Of a DNA stretch of 64,000 nucleotides, positions 44,971 to 55,350 are shown one piece after another (the stretch's first letter is position 1; every line of letters begins with the position of its first letter). The stretch lies in NCBI GenBank assembly GCA_014843695.1, contig CM026397.1, positions 34,042,726 through 34,106,725 of the forward strand. The letters run 5' to 3'. Position numbers and translations under genes: made by a program. The DNA is from Archivesica marissinica. Its lineage: Eukaryota > Mollusca > Bivalvia > Venerida > Vesicomyidae. The notes beneath the pieces were generated by a model that did not search any database, was not told the origin of the DNA, and saw only the letters and a program-made list of their open reading frames with translations.

Positions 44971-45369
44971 AAGATTTACCAAGTTCAGAATATACATCGT
45001 ACTAGATTTTCAAACTGCTGTATGTTTTGGAGCATTTCTAGACTCTAGTAACTGCCACAGCCCTTTAACCCCTTCCATCATAGAGATTTAAGTTAACATA
45101 CTATTATATCTCCATACAAATGACAGCCATTTAGCTATCATGCAGTGGATAAGTAGTCGCCACATCTATCCCACCTCCATAGATATTACTGGGACTACAT
45201 GAGATTCTGGCCTTTATTATGAATTGGTTTGGCTACTACATTGTCAAAGTATGTCGTATTGGTAATGGCGTCAAGAGGTGCTTCTATGAGGGAAAGGGTT
45301 AAAACTGTTTTCCTTTCTTGTTGTTGTTATGGACAAAATGTGCATCTGGGTTACTGCTTTCTACACATT
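44971..45369. other. No gene seen
   Basis: About 400 bp of single-copy sequence left of the 32-bp array. No coding region or repeat family is recognised. Confidence 0.4.
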
Positions 45370-45660
45370 TGTCCCACAAGATGGCGGCGTGTGGAACGGT
45401 CATGGCCCACAAGATGGCGGCGTGTGGAACGTCATGGCCCACAAGATGGCGGCGTGTGGAACGTCATGGCCCACGAGATGGCGGCGTGTGGAATGTCATG
45501 GCCCACAAGATGGCGGCGTGTGGAACGTCATGGCCCACAAGATGGCTATGTGTGGAACGTCATGGCCCACAAGATGGCGGCATGTGGAACGTCATGGCCC
45601 ACAAGATGGCGGCGAGTGGAGCGTCATGGCCCACAAGATGGCGGCATGTGGAACGTCATG
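45370..45660 (+). repeat. 32-bp minisatellite with YY1-like motifs, 9 units
   Basis: The unit is cccacaagatggcggcgtgt plus ggaacgtcatgg. Nearly every unit holds CAAGATGGCGGC, which matches the YY1 consensus core (AAGATGGCGGC), along with CpG sites. One unit reads gatggctatg. Open frames (RWRRVERHGPQDGG-type) follow from lack of stops. Confidence 0.95.
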
Positions 45661-45737
45661 TGTTATTTGGTCACACCATTGTAATACCTGTGTCATGTTA
45701 TATTTATATCGATCGATGCATAAATTTCAACAAGACT

Positions 45738-45962
45738 ATTTAGAGGTTATTTATTACGTGGGTAGTTTCATATCAGCATAGGTATCGACCCGAGGTTACT
45801 TGATATCAGCCTGAGACCGAAGAATTTCTGAATTACTTTGATAAGTGCTATGGTACATGCAGTATGCTGGTAATGACTGTTAACTCACTGCAATGGTGCC
45901 TACATATTTAGAGATTATTACGTGGGTAGTTTCATATCAGCATAGGTATCGACTCGAGGTAA
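45738..45962. repeat. Direct repeat of ~57 bp, 166 bp apart
   Basis: ttattacgtgggtagtttca, tatcagcataggtatcgac and cgaggt occur at about 45748-45798 and again at 45914-45962, with a single substitution (cccgag/ctcgag). Sequence between is unique. Confidence 0.8.
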
Positions 45963-46480
45963 GCCTGATTTTATCGATTGTCTATTTCCCGTACATTTTC
46001 GTACTATATTGTATATTTGAAAGCGATTCTTCGGTGGTATTGAGCTCTAGGTCTAGGTAGGTAAGGTAGGTAACAGAACATTGGAATTTATAGTTTATCT
46101 GAGATATTGAGATCATATATCATATGTTTTAAATATATTTATTTGTTTCTTTATTAGAAATATTAAAATGTAATTCTTATAAACAAATACAAATAATGTG
46201 TTAGCTCTTAACAAATTGTTTGTAACACTGTTTATGAACCCAATACAATGTATTTTACGGTGCGCGGTATACACCAGAACTACGTTTTTTCCCCGATTTT
46301 CGTGCCAAAAAGTGGGTGCGCGTTATACATGATAGCGTGTTATACATAGCAAATTACGGTATGTAGTATTATGGAATTGGTCGGTTTGGACTAATAACGC
46401 AGGTATGCATCATGTGCATTCGATGTTTTCTAATATGCTCAAAACAAGAAATGTTTTCTTTACCTATTCTTACTTTGGTA
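45963..46480. other. No gene seen; possible MITE ends
   Basis: Between 46250 and 46365 the segments ttttacggtgcgcggtatac and gtgttatacatagcaaatta, then cggta, form a weak inverted pair (acggt...accgt) and may be a small degenerate MITE. Otherwise nothing is recognised. Confidence 0.35.
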
Positions 46481-46990
46481 TGCCTCAGCATGGCTACGGG
46501 CCTGGATAAATGCTAAATGAAGCAAAAATAGTGGCTCGGTATGCCTCAGCATTGCTACGGGCCTGGATAAATGCTAAATGAATCAAAAATAGTGGCTTGG
46601 TATGCCTCAGCATAGCTACGGGCCTGGATAAATGCTAAATGAACTAAATGAAGCAAAAATAGTGACTCGGTATGCCTCAGCATTGCTACGGGCCTGGATA
46701 AATGCTAAATGAACTAAATGAATAAAAAATAGTGGCTCGATATGCCTCGGCATGCTACGGGCCTGGATAAATCCTAAATGAACTAAATGAATCAAAAATA
46801 GTGGCTCGGTATGCCTCAGCATGGCTACGGGCCTGGATAAATGCTAAATGAATTCCACGAGTGCCGTGGTAAGCCTTGGCTCGGCTACGGGTCTGAATGC
46901 TAAATGGGCTCAATGAGTGCTACTCCATTCCACCGCATGGCTACGGGCCTGAAATAATTGCTAAATGAACTCGATGAGGATAAAAAAAAA
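46481..46990. repeat. 60-71-bp tandem repeat, ~8 units
   Basis: The unit contains ggtatgcctcagcatggcta, cgggcctggataaatgctaa and atgaa...aaaaatagtggct. Length varies through an extra actaaatga. The last two units (46850-46990) are strongly diverged. Confidence 0.9.
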
Positions 46991-47039
46991 GCCCCAATTT
47001 GCGCACAAATGTCTAAAATGTAGAAATATTAAGATTTAT

Positions 47040-47110
47040 GTTTTAGGAACTATTTATAACAGCACTATAGAGACGTATAACAGCACTATAGAGACGTATA
47101 ATTGAATTAG
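47040..47110. repeat. Short direct duplication
   Basis: tataacagcactatagagac plus gta is present twice in tandem at about 47054-47100. Confidence 0.8.
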
Positions 47111-47189
47111 TGTTCTTTGTTCTACAATAAAGGCAGGTTAGTGTGATGATTTACTCACGAGTGGATGATAGGTGCCAATAATAGAATAT

Positions 47190-47720
47190 ACTCTCGGGAT
47201 TTATAATGCAGACATGATCATGTCAACGTATTGGTAGATCCTACGACATCTTTCAGGCTTATCATATGAAATGGTGCAAGATGTAGTGTACAAAATAATA
47301 GTAGTATATACATACAAATTTATTTTAGCTCTATTGCGAAACAAGTTCTTACAACTTATATTAATCACTCTCGAGACCTCATTCCTGATGGAATCCATCG
47401 CCACGAGGGAGAGAGAAGAGGCAGCATGGAATTTAAATGCTGTGCTTGCCTAAGGGCACGATCGTAACGGCTCCAGCAGGGCACAAACTCCGGACCTTTT
47501 CGCACCTGAAGCGAACGTTCATCCACTGCGCTATCGCGACTTCCTCCAAAATAATATTAAAGATGTTCGCGGAAGAAAATTCTAATGCCGTGTACATTTT
47601 ACGCGCACACCGTGACATGATCATGTCAACGTATTGGCAGCTTTTACGACATCTTTCATGCTTATCATGAGAAATGATGCAAGATGTAGTGTACAAAATA
47701 ATATTAAAGATGTTCGCGGA
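47190..47720. repeat. ~110-bp segment duplicated around SINE-A
   Basis: catgatcatgtcaacgtatt, ggcttatcat and gtgcaagatgtagtgtacaa occur at 47213-47300 and again at 47612-47700. aaagatgttcgcggaagaaa occurs at 47558 and 47705. The segment was duplicated, and SINE-A lies in the first copy. Confidence 0.8.
47301..47547 (-). mobile_element. SINE-A, full length with 9-bp target duplication
   Basis: AAAATAATA at 47292-47300 and 47548-47556 bounds the element. On the minus strand the head has AGTCGCGATAGCGCAGTGGA (A-box) and a B-box-like GGAGTTTGTGCCC, then the usual body and tail. Confidence 0.9.
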
Positions 47721-47905
47721 AGAAAATTACAACGATACATGTACCAGATATTTAAGGAATATAACTTCCTAATGACTCTTGTGTCTAAAATAAATCCGAA
47801 TATTCGCATTGAAACCCCCAAAAAAATATATAGCACCATCGTATACGCGAACTGTTTATCAACAAACGTATGCAAACAATGTTTAATGCGCATGTGTGAC
47901 TCGAC
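47700..47905 (-). repeat. Dispersed repeat R1
   Basis: On the minus strand: tgcatacgtttgttgataaa, cagttcgcgtatacgatgg, gattattttagac-like and tcattaggaagttatattcc. It corresponds to 59600-59800 on the plus strand. No coding potential. Confidence 0.6.
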
Positions 47906-47966
47906 AACAGATGTTGAAATGGGTGTCTTAGATGTTTCAGTTTGTTCCAAATGTAGGCAGGCATGA

Positions 47967-48484
47967 CAGGGATCATTTTAGAGGGCGATGTGGGCAAAAT
48001 AGTCGCCCTAGGGACCCTGACTTCGCCCTCTGGGGGCCCCACTTTTTTTGGTTTTTACGATTTTCAAACCAAATTTTGTCTAGTAAGATACACTGGCCCA
48101 TTAAAAAGCACTCCTTCTATTCAAATGTTGTATTTAATGGTTGTACTGTGCATTTTAACCCTATTTTGCAGAAGTATATTAAAGAACACCATTTAACCCA
48201 TTCAACCCCAAGTAACTGACATGGACTGGTGCATGCTATTTTTAGACCAATAAATTAATAAGAAAATTACATTTGGACCATAATGGGTAATTTTATCTAA
48301 AAATAGTAATAATTATTACTGGCAAAAAAGTGCAGATCCTGATGAGACGGCTCGTTACGAGCCGGCTCATCTGGATCTACACTTTTCATAAGCCTATTTA
48401 GAGGCCTGTGGGGTTGAAAGGGTTAAGGAAGCGATCACGCGCTTTCTCACTTCTCCCAAAAATTCGGACCTAGAATGAACCCTG
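47967..48484 (+). mobile_element. M1 MITE interrupted by M2
   Basis: Starts CAGGGATCATTTTAGAGG and ends cctagaatgaaccctg, with CATGA on both sides (47962-47966 and 48485-48489). The internal TTAA of accatttaaggaag is occupied by M2 at 48197-48422. Confidence 0.9.
48197..48422 (+). mobile_element. M2 MITE, full length, TTAA target
   Basis: Flanked by TTAA at 48193-48196 and 48423-48426. Ends are CCCATTCAACCCCAAGTA and GTGGGGTTGAAAGGG. The centre is a long palindrome (gatgagacggctcgttacga with gccggctcatc). TTAA targets and CCC/GGG ends are typical of piggyBac-type elements. Confidence 0.9.
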
Positions 48485-48599
48485 CATGATTAACCAATTC
48501 AATAAAGTCAGTTTACTGACTGTAAATAATTATTCAATTTATAATGTAAGAATGTGTAGTAGTATTGCTACTTGAAATTACTTAAAATGTTATAATGTT

Positions 48600-49485
48600 T
48601 TTATTGCATACGATATAGTGTCGCTTTAATGTTTCGTTTTTTTGTCCAAATTAACATGTCTTCTTGAAACTTCACATGTGTTGTTGTCCATTAAGGTTTG
48701 TGCACGAAGACAATTTATCAGATCTATTGAAGATGGCGGCCGACTAGTTGTTAGCGATTAATATTTAGAAATACTGCATCAAATAGGATCATAAAATACT
48801 GCATCAAATAAGATCATAAAATGTATCGTGTGCGCCTAGGGTATTGAGGAGAACATTCATTTGTAAATAAAAATTGATTGGAATCATACTGGCTGTTTTC
48901 TTGTTTGCATTTAATGATTTTGTTTGTAGCTGTTTCACATATCTATATGAAATTGATCATGCTAATTAAGTGTATTGATGATCCACACGGAATTGTCTTC
49001 ATGTTCAATGCAAGGTAGCAATTTGTTACTATAATTAGATTATATGTAATGTTTCATGTTTGGGAATACCACCCAATATATGATCATAAATTTATCCTGT
49101 ATAGTTGCAGTAAGCCATTGTTGAGAACATCCATGTGCTAATAATAAAGATTAATAAAGATTCATTAGCCCCAGACGACTGCTTTTGTTACTATAAATAG
49201 TTCTTGTTTTGACATTTCGTGTATTTTGCATGACATTGATTTGTAGTTAATCTGCATCACATATCGATATAAAGTTCATCATGTTACTTTGTGTATTAAT
49301 GTGCACTTCCTTGCAGAAGTTATTTTGCGTCCAATCCGGTATCGATCGACTTGTTACTTTAAATAGAATATGTTTAATGTTTCATTTTTGGAAGTATGGT
49401 ATCTGATATCATCATGAAGATTTACTGTGCTTAGTTTTTGGCATTGGCGAGTACATCCTTGTGCTGGAAACACAGAATGGATTGA
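48600..49485. repeat. Three diverged ~290-bp tandem units
   Basis: Related phrases recur in order: gtttcgtttttttgtcc/aatgtttcatgtttggga/aatgtttcatttttggaag; agatctattgaagatggcgg/tatcctgtatagttgcagta/tttactgtgcttagtttttg; and gagaacattcatttg/gagaacatccatgtg/gagtacatccttgtg. Units are strongly diverged. No coding frame is seen. Confidence 0.5.
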
Positions 49486-49487
49486 TA

Positions 49488-49733
49488 TTAACCCTTTCAA
49501 CCCCACAGGCCTCTAAATAGGCTTATGAAAAGTGTAGATCCAGATGAGCCGGCTCGTAACGAGCCGTCTCATCAGGATCTGCACTTTTTTGCCAGTAATA
49601 ATTATTACTATTTTTAGATAAAATTACCCATTTTGATAAATGAACTGGTCCAAATGTAATTTTCTTATTAATTTATTGGTCTAAAAATAGCATGCACCAG
49701 TCCATGTCAGTTACTTGGGGTTGAAAGGGTTAA
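49488..49733 (-). mobile_element. M2 MITE, full length, TTAA target
   Basis: TTAA at 49488-49491 and 49730-49733 flanks a complete inverted M2 (ccctttcaaccccacaggcc ... cttggggttgaaaggg) with the central gatgagccggctcgtaacga palindrome. Confidence 0.9.
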
Positions 49734-50072
49734 TATTTGTCATGGTACTTTAGGATATTGGATATGTACATGCACTACAATATAAAAAAATAAATAAATT
49801 ACTACCCAATGAATGCCAATTTATAGGAACATTCGCCTGAATTATTTTCAATGGATTTCGAGCAGATGTTCGCAAGTTTATCACTATGAAGTCTAGTTAC
49901 GCATATCATGTCATCACGATGTTCTGCTAAGATAATAATTGATGCCGTTACGGCCCTATGTATTTTCCATTATAGTTCTATCCTTATAATGCTTGTCAGG
50001 TTTAGCTCTTCGCAGTGTTTAATGAATCTTGTCCAAACGTTCACACATGTATCACGCTATGAATTGTATTTG
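49734..50072. other. No gene seen
   Basis: About 340 bp of AT-rich sequence with no supported feature. Confidence 0.4.
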
Positions 50073-50208
50073 CAGGGATCATTCTAGAGGGCGATGTGGG
50101 CGAAATTGTCGCTCTAGGGACCCTCACTTCGCCCTCTGGGGGCCCCACTTCTCCCTAAAAAAATATATTTTTTGGTTTTTACGATTTTTTCAAACAAAAT
50201 TTCAAGAT
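50073..50208 (+). mobile_element. M1 MITE, 3' truncated
   Basis: Keeps the left end (CAGGGATCATTCTAGAGG) and interior up to ttacgattttttcaaacaaa, then is replaced by M3-related sequence. Confidence 0.85.
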
Positions 50209-50219
50209 GCTTTAATACG

Positions 50220-50845
50220 TAAAGTACCAATCACGACTGAAGTAGCTTTTGCAAACAGCATAGAGTCGGATCAGACTGTGCAGAACGTTCCGTCTGATCA
50301 GGCTCTATGCTGTTTGCTATTCAGATAGTAGAGCTAATACACTTGGCTGAATAGTGCTACACTGCAGCTGATCTAGATCTATGTTATTGGCACATTCCTT
50401 CCAATTTATTTCCAGCATTTAAGGGTTAAATGTATTTTGAGTAAATGTGTGTAGCATTTATTGACATGTAGGGTTGTACAAATGTATTTAATATGTTAAG
50501 ATCAGGCTCTATACTGTTTGCTATTCGATAGCACGTAGGGTTGTACAAATGTATTTAATATATTAAGATCAGGCTCTATACTGTTTGCTATTCGATAGCA
50601 CGTAGGGTTGTACAAATGTATTTAATATATTAAGATCAGGCTCTATACTGTTTGCTATTCGATAGCACGTAGGGTTGTACAAATGTATTTAATATGTTAA
50701 GATCAGGCTCTATACTGTTTGCTATTCGGATAGTGTAGCTAAAGCACTTGTCTAAATAGCAAACTACATAGATCCTGCGGCTGATCTGGATCTATGTTGT
50801 TTGCACATTCCGTCCAATTTATTTGGCAGGTTACAGGTTAATTGA
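50220..50845. mobile_element. M3-related sequence, rearranged
   Basis: Contains M3 words (tttgcaaacagcatagagtc, gatcaggctctatgctgttt, gctgatctagatctatgttattgg) twice, separated by a 67-bp array. Neither end is complete. Confidence 0.7.
50458..50760. repeat. 67-bp minisatellite, ~4 units, built from M3 sequence
   Basis: The M3 phrase gatcaggctctatactgttt starts at 50500, 50567, 50634 and 50701, a period of exactly 67. Between are gctattcgatagcacgtagg and gttgtacaaatgtatttaat. Confidence 0.95.
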
Positions 50846-50871
50846 GCTCTATACTTATAGAAGCACTAGTC

Positions 50872-51165
50872 AGACGGATCTGTAGTCCAGTGAGAACAAA
50901 CTGGACTGGTAATCCATGGATCGCAGGTTCGATCCCCCGTCTGACCCTAATAAAATTACAGTCTTTAAGATGGGACGGGACGTTAAACCGAGGTCTCGTG
51001 TCGGTGCTTTACACCGTGCACGTTAAAGAACCAGAGGAGACTCTGGAACGGGTCTCTGTCTGTATCATTGCACTATCCTCCAAAAATCTAAGATGACTAA
51101 TCTCTTCAGGAGGCGTCGCTCATATGGGCAACCGGTAGCGACGATAAATAAACGTAAAACACACA
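50872..51165 (+). mobile_element. SINE-B, full length
   Basis: The head retains CTGGACTGGTAATCCA and B-box GGTTCGATCCCCCGTCTGA. The body includes accgaggtctcgtgtcggtg, gaaccagaggagactctgga and ctcttcaggaggcgtcgctc. The tail is gcgacgataaataaacgtaa followed by a CA run. Confidence 0.9.
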
Positions 51166-51229
51166 CACAATGTCAATCATATTTCAACATGAAGTGTCAC
51201 TATGAAGTCTAGTTGCACATATTTCAGGA

Positions 51230-51586
51230 TTAATAATAATAATAATAAAGATTTATTTAACGAGAGAACTCATTTGAACAATTAAGTCAATCGACCATGA
51301 GGCCCTCAACAAATTAAGACACGAAATAGCATAATGAAACATGTAAACAGTAATCAGTAAAACTTTCACAGGAAATAAGATATAAGCTGCAAGAATTAAT
51401 ACTTATATTGGTCTGTTCTTTGCACCACCTGATATATAAAGCTTTGAAGTGTGGAACAGAATGTACTGTTTTGATGTGATAAGGGAGGGAATTCCACAAT
51501 CGTGACCCTGAATATAAGATTATGTCCCTTTGTTTTGTCCACGATACTTCGATAGGCTTGCATGCTTGTCAGGCTAACTCTTATGT
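51230..51586. other. No gene seen; (ATA)n tract
   Basis: A short ataataataataa tract at 51230-51250 is followed by unique sequence. A minus-strand phrase around 51410-51500 could be a trace of LINE C terminus (VEFPPLSHQN-like), but it is too weak to call. Confidence 0.35.
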
Positions 51587-51665
51587 ACAGTAAAACCTCC
51601 CTTAGGCAGCCAGTGAGGGGAAATGCCATTTTTGGCTGCTTACTGGAGGTGACCTGTTAATGGAG
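51587..51665 (+). mobile_element. Tc1/mariner-like end fragment
   Basis: TACAGTAAAACCTCCCTTAG at 51586-51605 has the TACAGT start common to Tc1/mariner inverted ends; tttggctgcttactggaggt follows. The other end is not found. Confidence 0.4.
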
Positions 51666-51829
51666 GGACTTGCGTTTGATAACCCAACTTGACTAAATCT
51701 TTATATTTATGGTGTATAGATGCGTGTTATTTATAGGTTATTCACAGGTTATTGACATAGTCCTCCATGATCTCATGTTTCCTCTTTAACAGTTTAATGT
51801 CTCCTGACTGTATCTGGGTCCTATCGGGG

Positions 51830-52093
51830 CAGGGATCATTTTAGAGGGCGATGTGGGCGAAATTGTCGCCCTAGGGACCCTGACTTCGCCCTCTGGGGGC
51901 CCCACTTCTCCTTAAAAAATACACTGACCCATTATAAAGTTATAAAGCACTCCTTCTATTCAAATGTTGTATTTAATGGTTGTACTGTGCATTTTAACCC
52001 TATTTTGCAGAAGTATATTAAAGAACACCATTTAAGGAAGTGATCACGCACTTTCTCACTTCTCCCAAAAATTCTGACCTAGAATGAACCCTG
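51830..52093 (+). mobile_element. M1 MITE with 8-bp target duplication
   Basis: Bounded by TATCGGGG at 51822-51829 and 52094-52101, a perfect 8-bp duplication, which supports assignment to hAT. Ends are CAGGGATCATTTTAGAGG and cctagaatgaaccctg; the internal TTAA is empty. Confidence 0.95.
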
Positions 52094-52159
52094 TATCGGG
52101 GCCAAACTTGTTTGCCACTTTCCTGGAGCTTTTACCAGAATCAAGGCTATATATTACAT

Positions 52160-52336
52160 TATAGATGAGCCGGCTCATCAGGATCTGCAATTTTTGCCAG
52201 TAATATTACTATTTTTAGACACAATTACCCATTTTGAATTATAAATGAACTGGTCTAAATGTAATTTTCTTATTAATTTATTGGTCTAAAAATATCCTGG
52301 AACAGTGTAGCCAGTTACTAGGTGTTGAATGGGTTA
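52160..52336 (-). mobile_element. M2 MITE, partial
   Basis: Contains gatgagccggctcatcagga, acaattacccattttgaatt, taattttcttattaatttat and the end gttgaatgggttaa with TTAA at 52333-52336. The left third is missing. Confidence 0.8.
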
Positions 52337-52410
52337 ACCCTTAGCACGCTGTTGGTGAACTGAGCAGATAACAAATGTGTAATATTTTTCTTATTTCTCA
52401 TAGAAAGTAT

Positions 52411-52610
52411 GTATGTATGTTCCATTAATGTCAAGCCCCTTGCGGGGATGTAGACATGTTTTCCTGGGCAATCTTAGCCGACCTAAGTGGTTAACCAGTA
52501 CTAAGCAATGTGTGTGAGATGCCTTGCTCAATGACGCTACATACGTGGCCTGACCGAGTATCGAACCCGGGACCGCGGATGCCACACTATCCATAGAGCT
52601 TGTTAGTTTT
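52411..52610 (-). mobile_element. SINE-E, full length
   Basis: On the minus strand: A-box-like CTCTATGGATAGTGTGGCAT, B-box GGGTTCGATACTCGG, body gagcaaggcatctcacacac, agtactggttaaccacttag and attgcccaggaaaacatgt, tail ccccgcaaggggcttgacat. A tatgtatgtatg run marks the 3' flank. Confidence 0.8.
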
Positions 52611-52743
52611 CTGCTCATTTTGCCTACAGCAAGCTAAAGTTTAATATGAATGATGTATGCATGAATAGTGCCTGGCTCATGTTGAAATGCTGAAGACTGG
52701 GTACCTGATGTAGCCAATAAAGCTATCTTGTCTGGTGAGAGAT

Positions 52744-52945
52744 GGGTTAACAGTCTTTCAGATGGGACTTTAAACCATGGTCTTGTGTCGGTGCTGCACA
52801 CCGTGCACTAAAAGAACCAGAGGAGACTCTGGAATGGGTCTCTCTGTCGTATCATTGCACTATGTTCCAAAAATCTAAAATGACTAATCTCTTTAGGAGG
52901 CGTCGCTCATATGGGCAACCGGTAGATAAATAAACATAAAAACAC
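52744..52945 (+). mobile_element. SINE-B fragment
   Basis: Body only: gtctttcagatgggacttta, accatggtcttgtgtcggtg, gaaccagaggagactctgga and ggcgtcgctcatatgggcaa. Confidence 0.8.
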
Positions 52946-53177
52946 ACAGGGATGGGTTTGTATGTATTTTTTTATATCTTCATCAATATGTTTATTTTCT
53001 TAGTCATTTTTATTTCTGCAATACAAAAAGCTAGGTTGAGGTGAATGGTTGAGGTGAATGGCTGATATCTGGTAGGAAAACAGAAGTGAAATATTGATGT
53101 AAAGAAAGGAGAGACTCTGATTCACTCCCGTACAAATAGAACTGTCAGTGTAGACGGTAGCACCCTTCCTTAACAGT

Positions 53178-54118
53178 AGCTCCTATTCACAGTATCCCCT
53201 CCTGACAGTATCCCCATTGACAGTATCCCCTCCTGACAGTATCCCCTCCTGACAGTATCCCCTCCTGACAGTATCCCCATTGACAGTATCCCCTCCTGAC
53301 AGTATCCCCTCCTGACAGTATCCCCTCCTGACAGTAACCCCTCCTGACAGTATCCCCTCCTGACAGTATCCCTCCTGACAGTATCCCCATTGACAGTATC
53401 CCCTCCTGACAATATCCCCTCCTGACAATATCCCCTCCCGACAGTATCCCTCCTGACAGTATCCCCTTGACAGTACCCCCATTGACAGTATCCCCTCCTG
53501 ACAGTATCCCCTCCTGACAGTATCCCTCCTGACAGTAGCCCCTATTCACAGTATCCCCTCCTGACAGTATCCCTCCTGACAGTATCCCCTCCTGACAGTA
53601 TCCCCTCCTGACAGTATTCCCTCCTGACAGTATCCCCTCCTGACAGTATTCCCTCCTGACAGTATCCCTCATGACAGTATCCCCTCCTGACAGTATCCCC
53701 TCATGACAGTATCCCCTCCTGACAGTATCCCCATTGACATTATCCCCTCCTGACAGTATCCCCTCCTGACAGTATCCCCATTGACAGTAACCTCTCCTGA
53801 CAGTATCCCCATTGACAGTATCCCCATTGACAGTATCCCCTCCTGACAGTATCCCCTCCTGACAGTATCCCTCCTGACAGTATCCCCTCCTGACAGTATC
53901 CCCTACTGACAGTATCCCCTCCTGACAGTATCCCTCCTGACAGTAACCCATCCTGACAGTAACCCCTCCTGACAGTAACCCCTCCTGACAGTATCCCCAT
54001 TGACAGTATCACCATTGACAGTATCCCCTCCTGACAGTATCCCCATTGACAGTATCACCATTGACAGTATCCCCTCCTGACAGTATCCCTCCTGACAGTA
54101 TCCCTCCTGACAGTAGCG
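53178..54118. repeat. 16-bp minisatellite, ~59 units
   Basis: The unit is ctcctgacagtatccc with a common attgacagtatcccc variant and occasional one-base losses. It gives stop-free minus-strand frames (GGDTVRRGYCQEGILS type) that change frame at the indels. Confidence 0.95.
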
Positions 54119-54304
54119 TGGAAAATGTCCCGATTATTGAAACCCACACCGCCACCATTTAAACATTATGGGTGGGGTAAATGTGCGGTGTTAATTAACA
54201 TGCAACGGCTAGGTACCAAAAGCAGGGAGACATAAAATGTGTTATTCCACTGCTCTTAACAGTTTATTTCACTGATACATTTCTCTTATGTCATTAACAC
54301 ATTA
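54119..54304. other. Unique spacer
   Basis: About 185 bp between the 16-bp array and a SINE-C; nothing recognised. Confidence 0.4.
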
Positions 54305-54450
54305 CGTTCTTACGGAGGTTGGTGCACCCAAGTACTGGGGTTAACCGCTGGAACCTGCCCAGGAAAGGTGTTGTTAGGTAAACTGCCCGCCGGCGATATA
54401 GCCCAAAAATGGTGCTGATGCAGGCGTAAAACCCGAAATATAACATAGCA
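54305..54450 (+). mobile_element. SINE-C, 5' truncated
   Basis: Body from ttcttacggaggttggtgca to cgtaaaacccgaaatataac. CATTAAC...CATT lies on both sides (about 54290 and 54448), consistent with a target duplication; the right copy overlaps the TTAA of the adjoining M3. Confidence 0.85.
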
Positions 54451-54698
54451 TTAACCCATTTCATTCTGGATACATTTAAAGGCTTTTGCAAGCAACATAG
54501 ATCCAGATCAGCCGCAGCGTGACGCTGCGGGCTGATCAGGATCTATGTTGTTTGCTACATAGCCAAGTGTCTTAGCAAGATCATCTGAATAGCAAACAGC
54601 ATAGAGCCTGATCAGACGGAACGTTCCATGGCTGCTGATCTGGCTCTTATGTTCTTTGTAAATACTGTTTAAACAGTATCCAGAATCAAATGGGTTGA
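54451..54698 (+). mobile_element. M3 MITE, full length
   Basis: Ends TTAACCCATTTCATTCTGG and CCAGAATCAAATGGGTT are inverted copies. The interior holds a strong palindrome (gatcagccgcagcg with cgctgcgggctgatc). TTAA at the left end suggests a TTAA target, as in M2. Confidence 0.85.
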
Positions 54699-55209
54699 AA
54701 AGTATAAATAATTTGTATAATGCCATCTTTCAACAGGGTTTTATCTCATCAACTCGTTTATCATTATAAAATAATAGTTTTGCAATTTCAGTATCCGACA
54801 TGTCCCTAATTCATTGCATTGAAAACAAAATTAATGAGAAAATGAATGATTTCATTGAACTCATAAAATCTAATAGCATTTTAAAATTGTATCTGGCCTA
54901 TCGCATGTTAATGATAAGTAAAATGCTATAATCCTTTGTTAATTACTAGCTAACAATGACATCTGACAGATGCAAGAAATTCGAGTTGTATATGCCCATT
55001 TGATGAATGCCGCTCCTGATGTCAGCCAATAATTACATCGCCATTGGATGAAGGGGCATCCTGTCAATTAACTGATAGACACCGTTAGATGTGGCGTGAA
55101 GAAGCGCAGCAAATTCTGTGAAATATGGCACGCATGAGGTATGTCTATTTTAGGTGTGTGGGTGTTTAACCCACAATATACTCGTATACACCATGTCAAC
55201 AAACCAACA
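54699..55209. other. No gene seen
   Basis: About 500 bp of AT-rich single-copy sequence; no supported feature. Confidence 0.45.
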
Positions 55210-55350
55210 GACCATGTCTCATTTATATGAAAAAGTTGGCAGTTTCTTATGGAGGTTGGTGCACCAAGTACTGGTTAACTGCTGGAGCCTGCCCAGTGTT
55301 GTTAGGTAAACTGCCTGTCGCTCAAATGGGAAACCGGTAGCGACGTTAAA
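55210..55350 (+). mobile_element. SINE-C with a SINE-B-like tail
   Basis: tcatttatatgaaaaagttg, ttggtgcaccaagtactggt and aactgctggagcctgccca are SINE-C. The end, tcgctcaaatgggaaaccgg followed by tagcgacgttaaataaac, matches the SINE-B tail, so the copy is chimeric or shows template switching. Confidence 0.7.

Noticed and set aside
45229..45781. Three overlapping 140-150-codon frames rich in RWRRVERHGPQDGG
   Set aside because: They are translations of the 32-bp YY1-motif minisatellite in all three frames.
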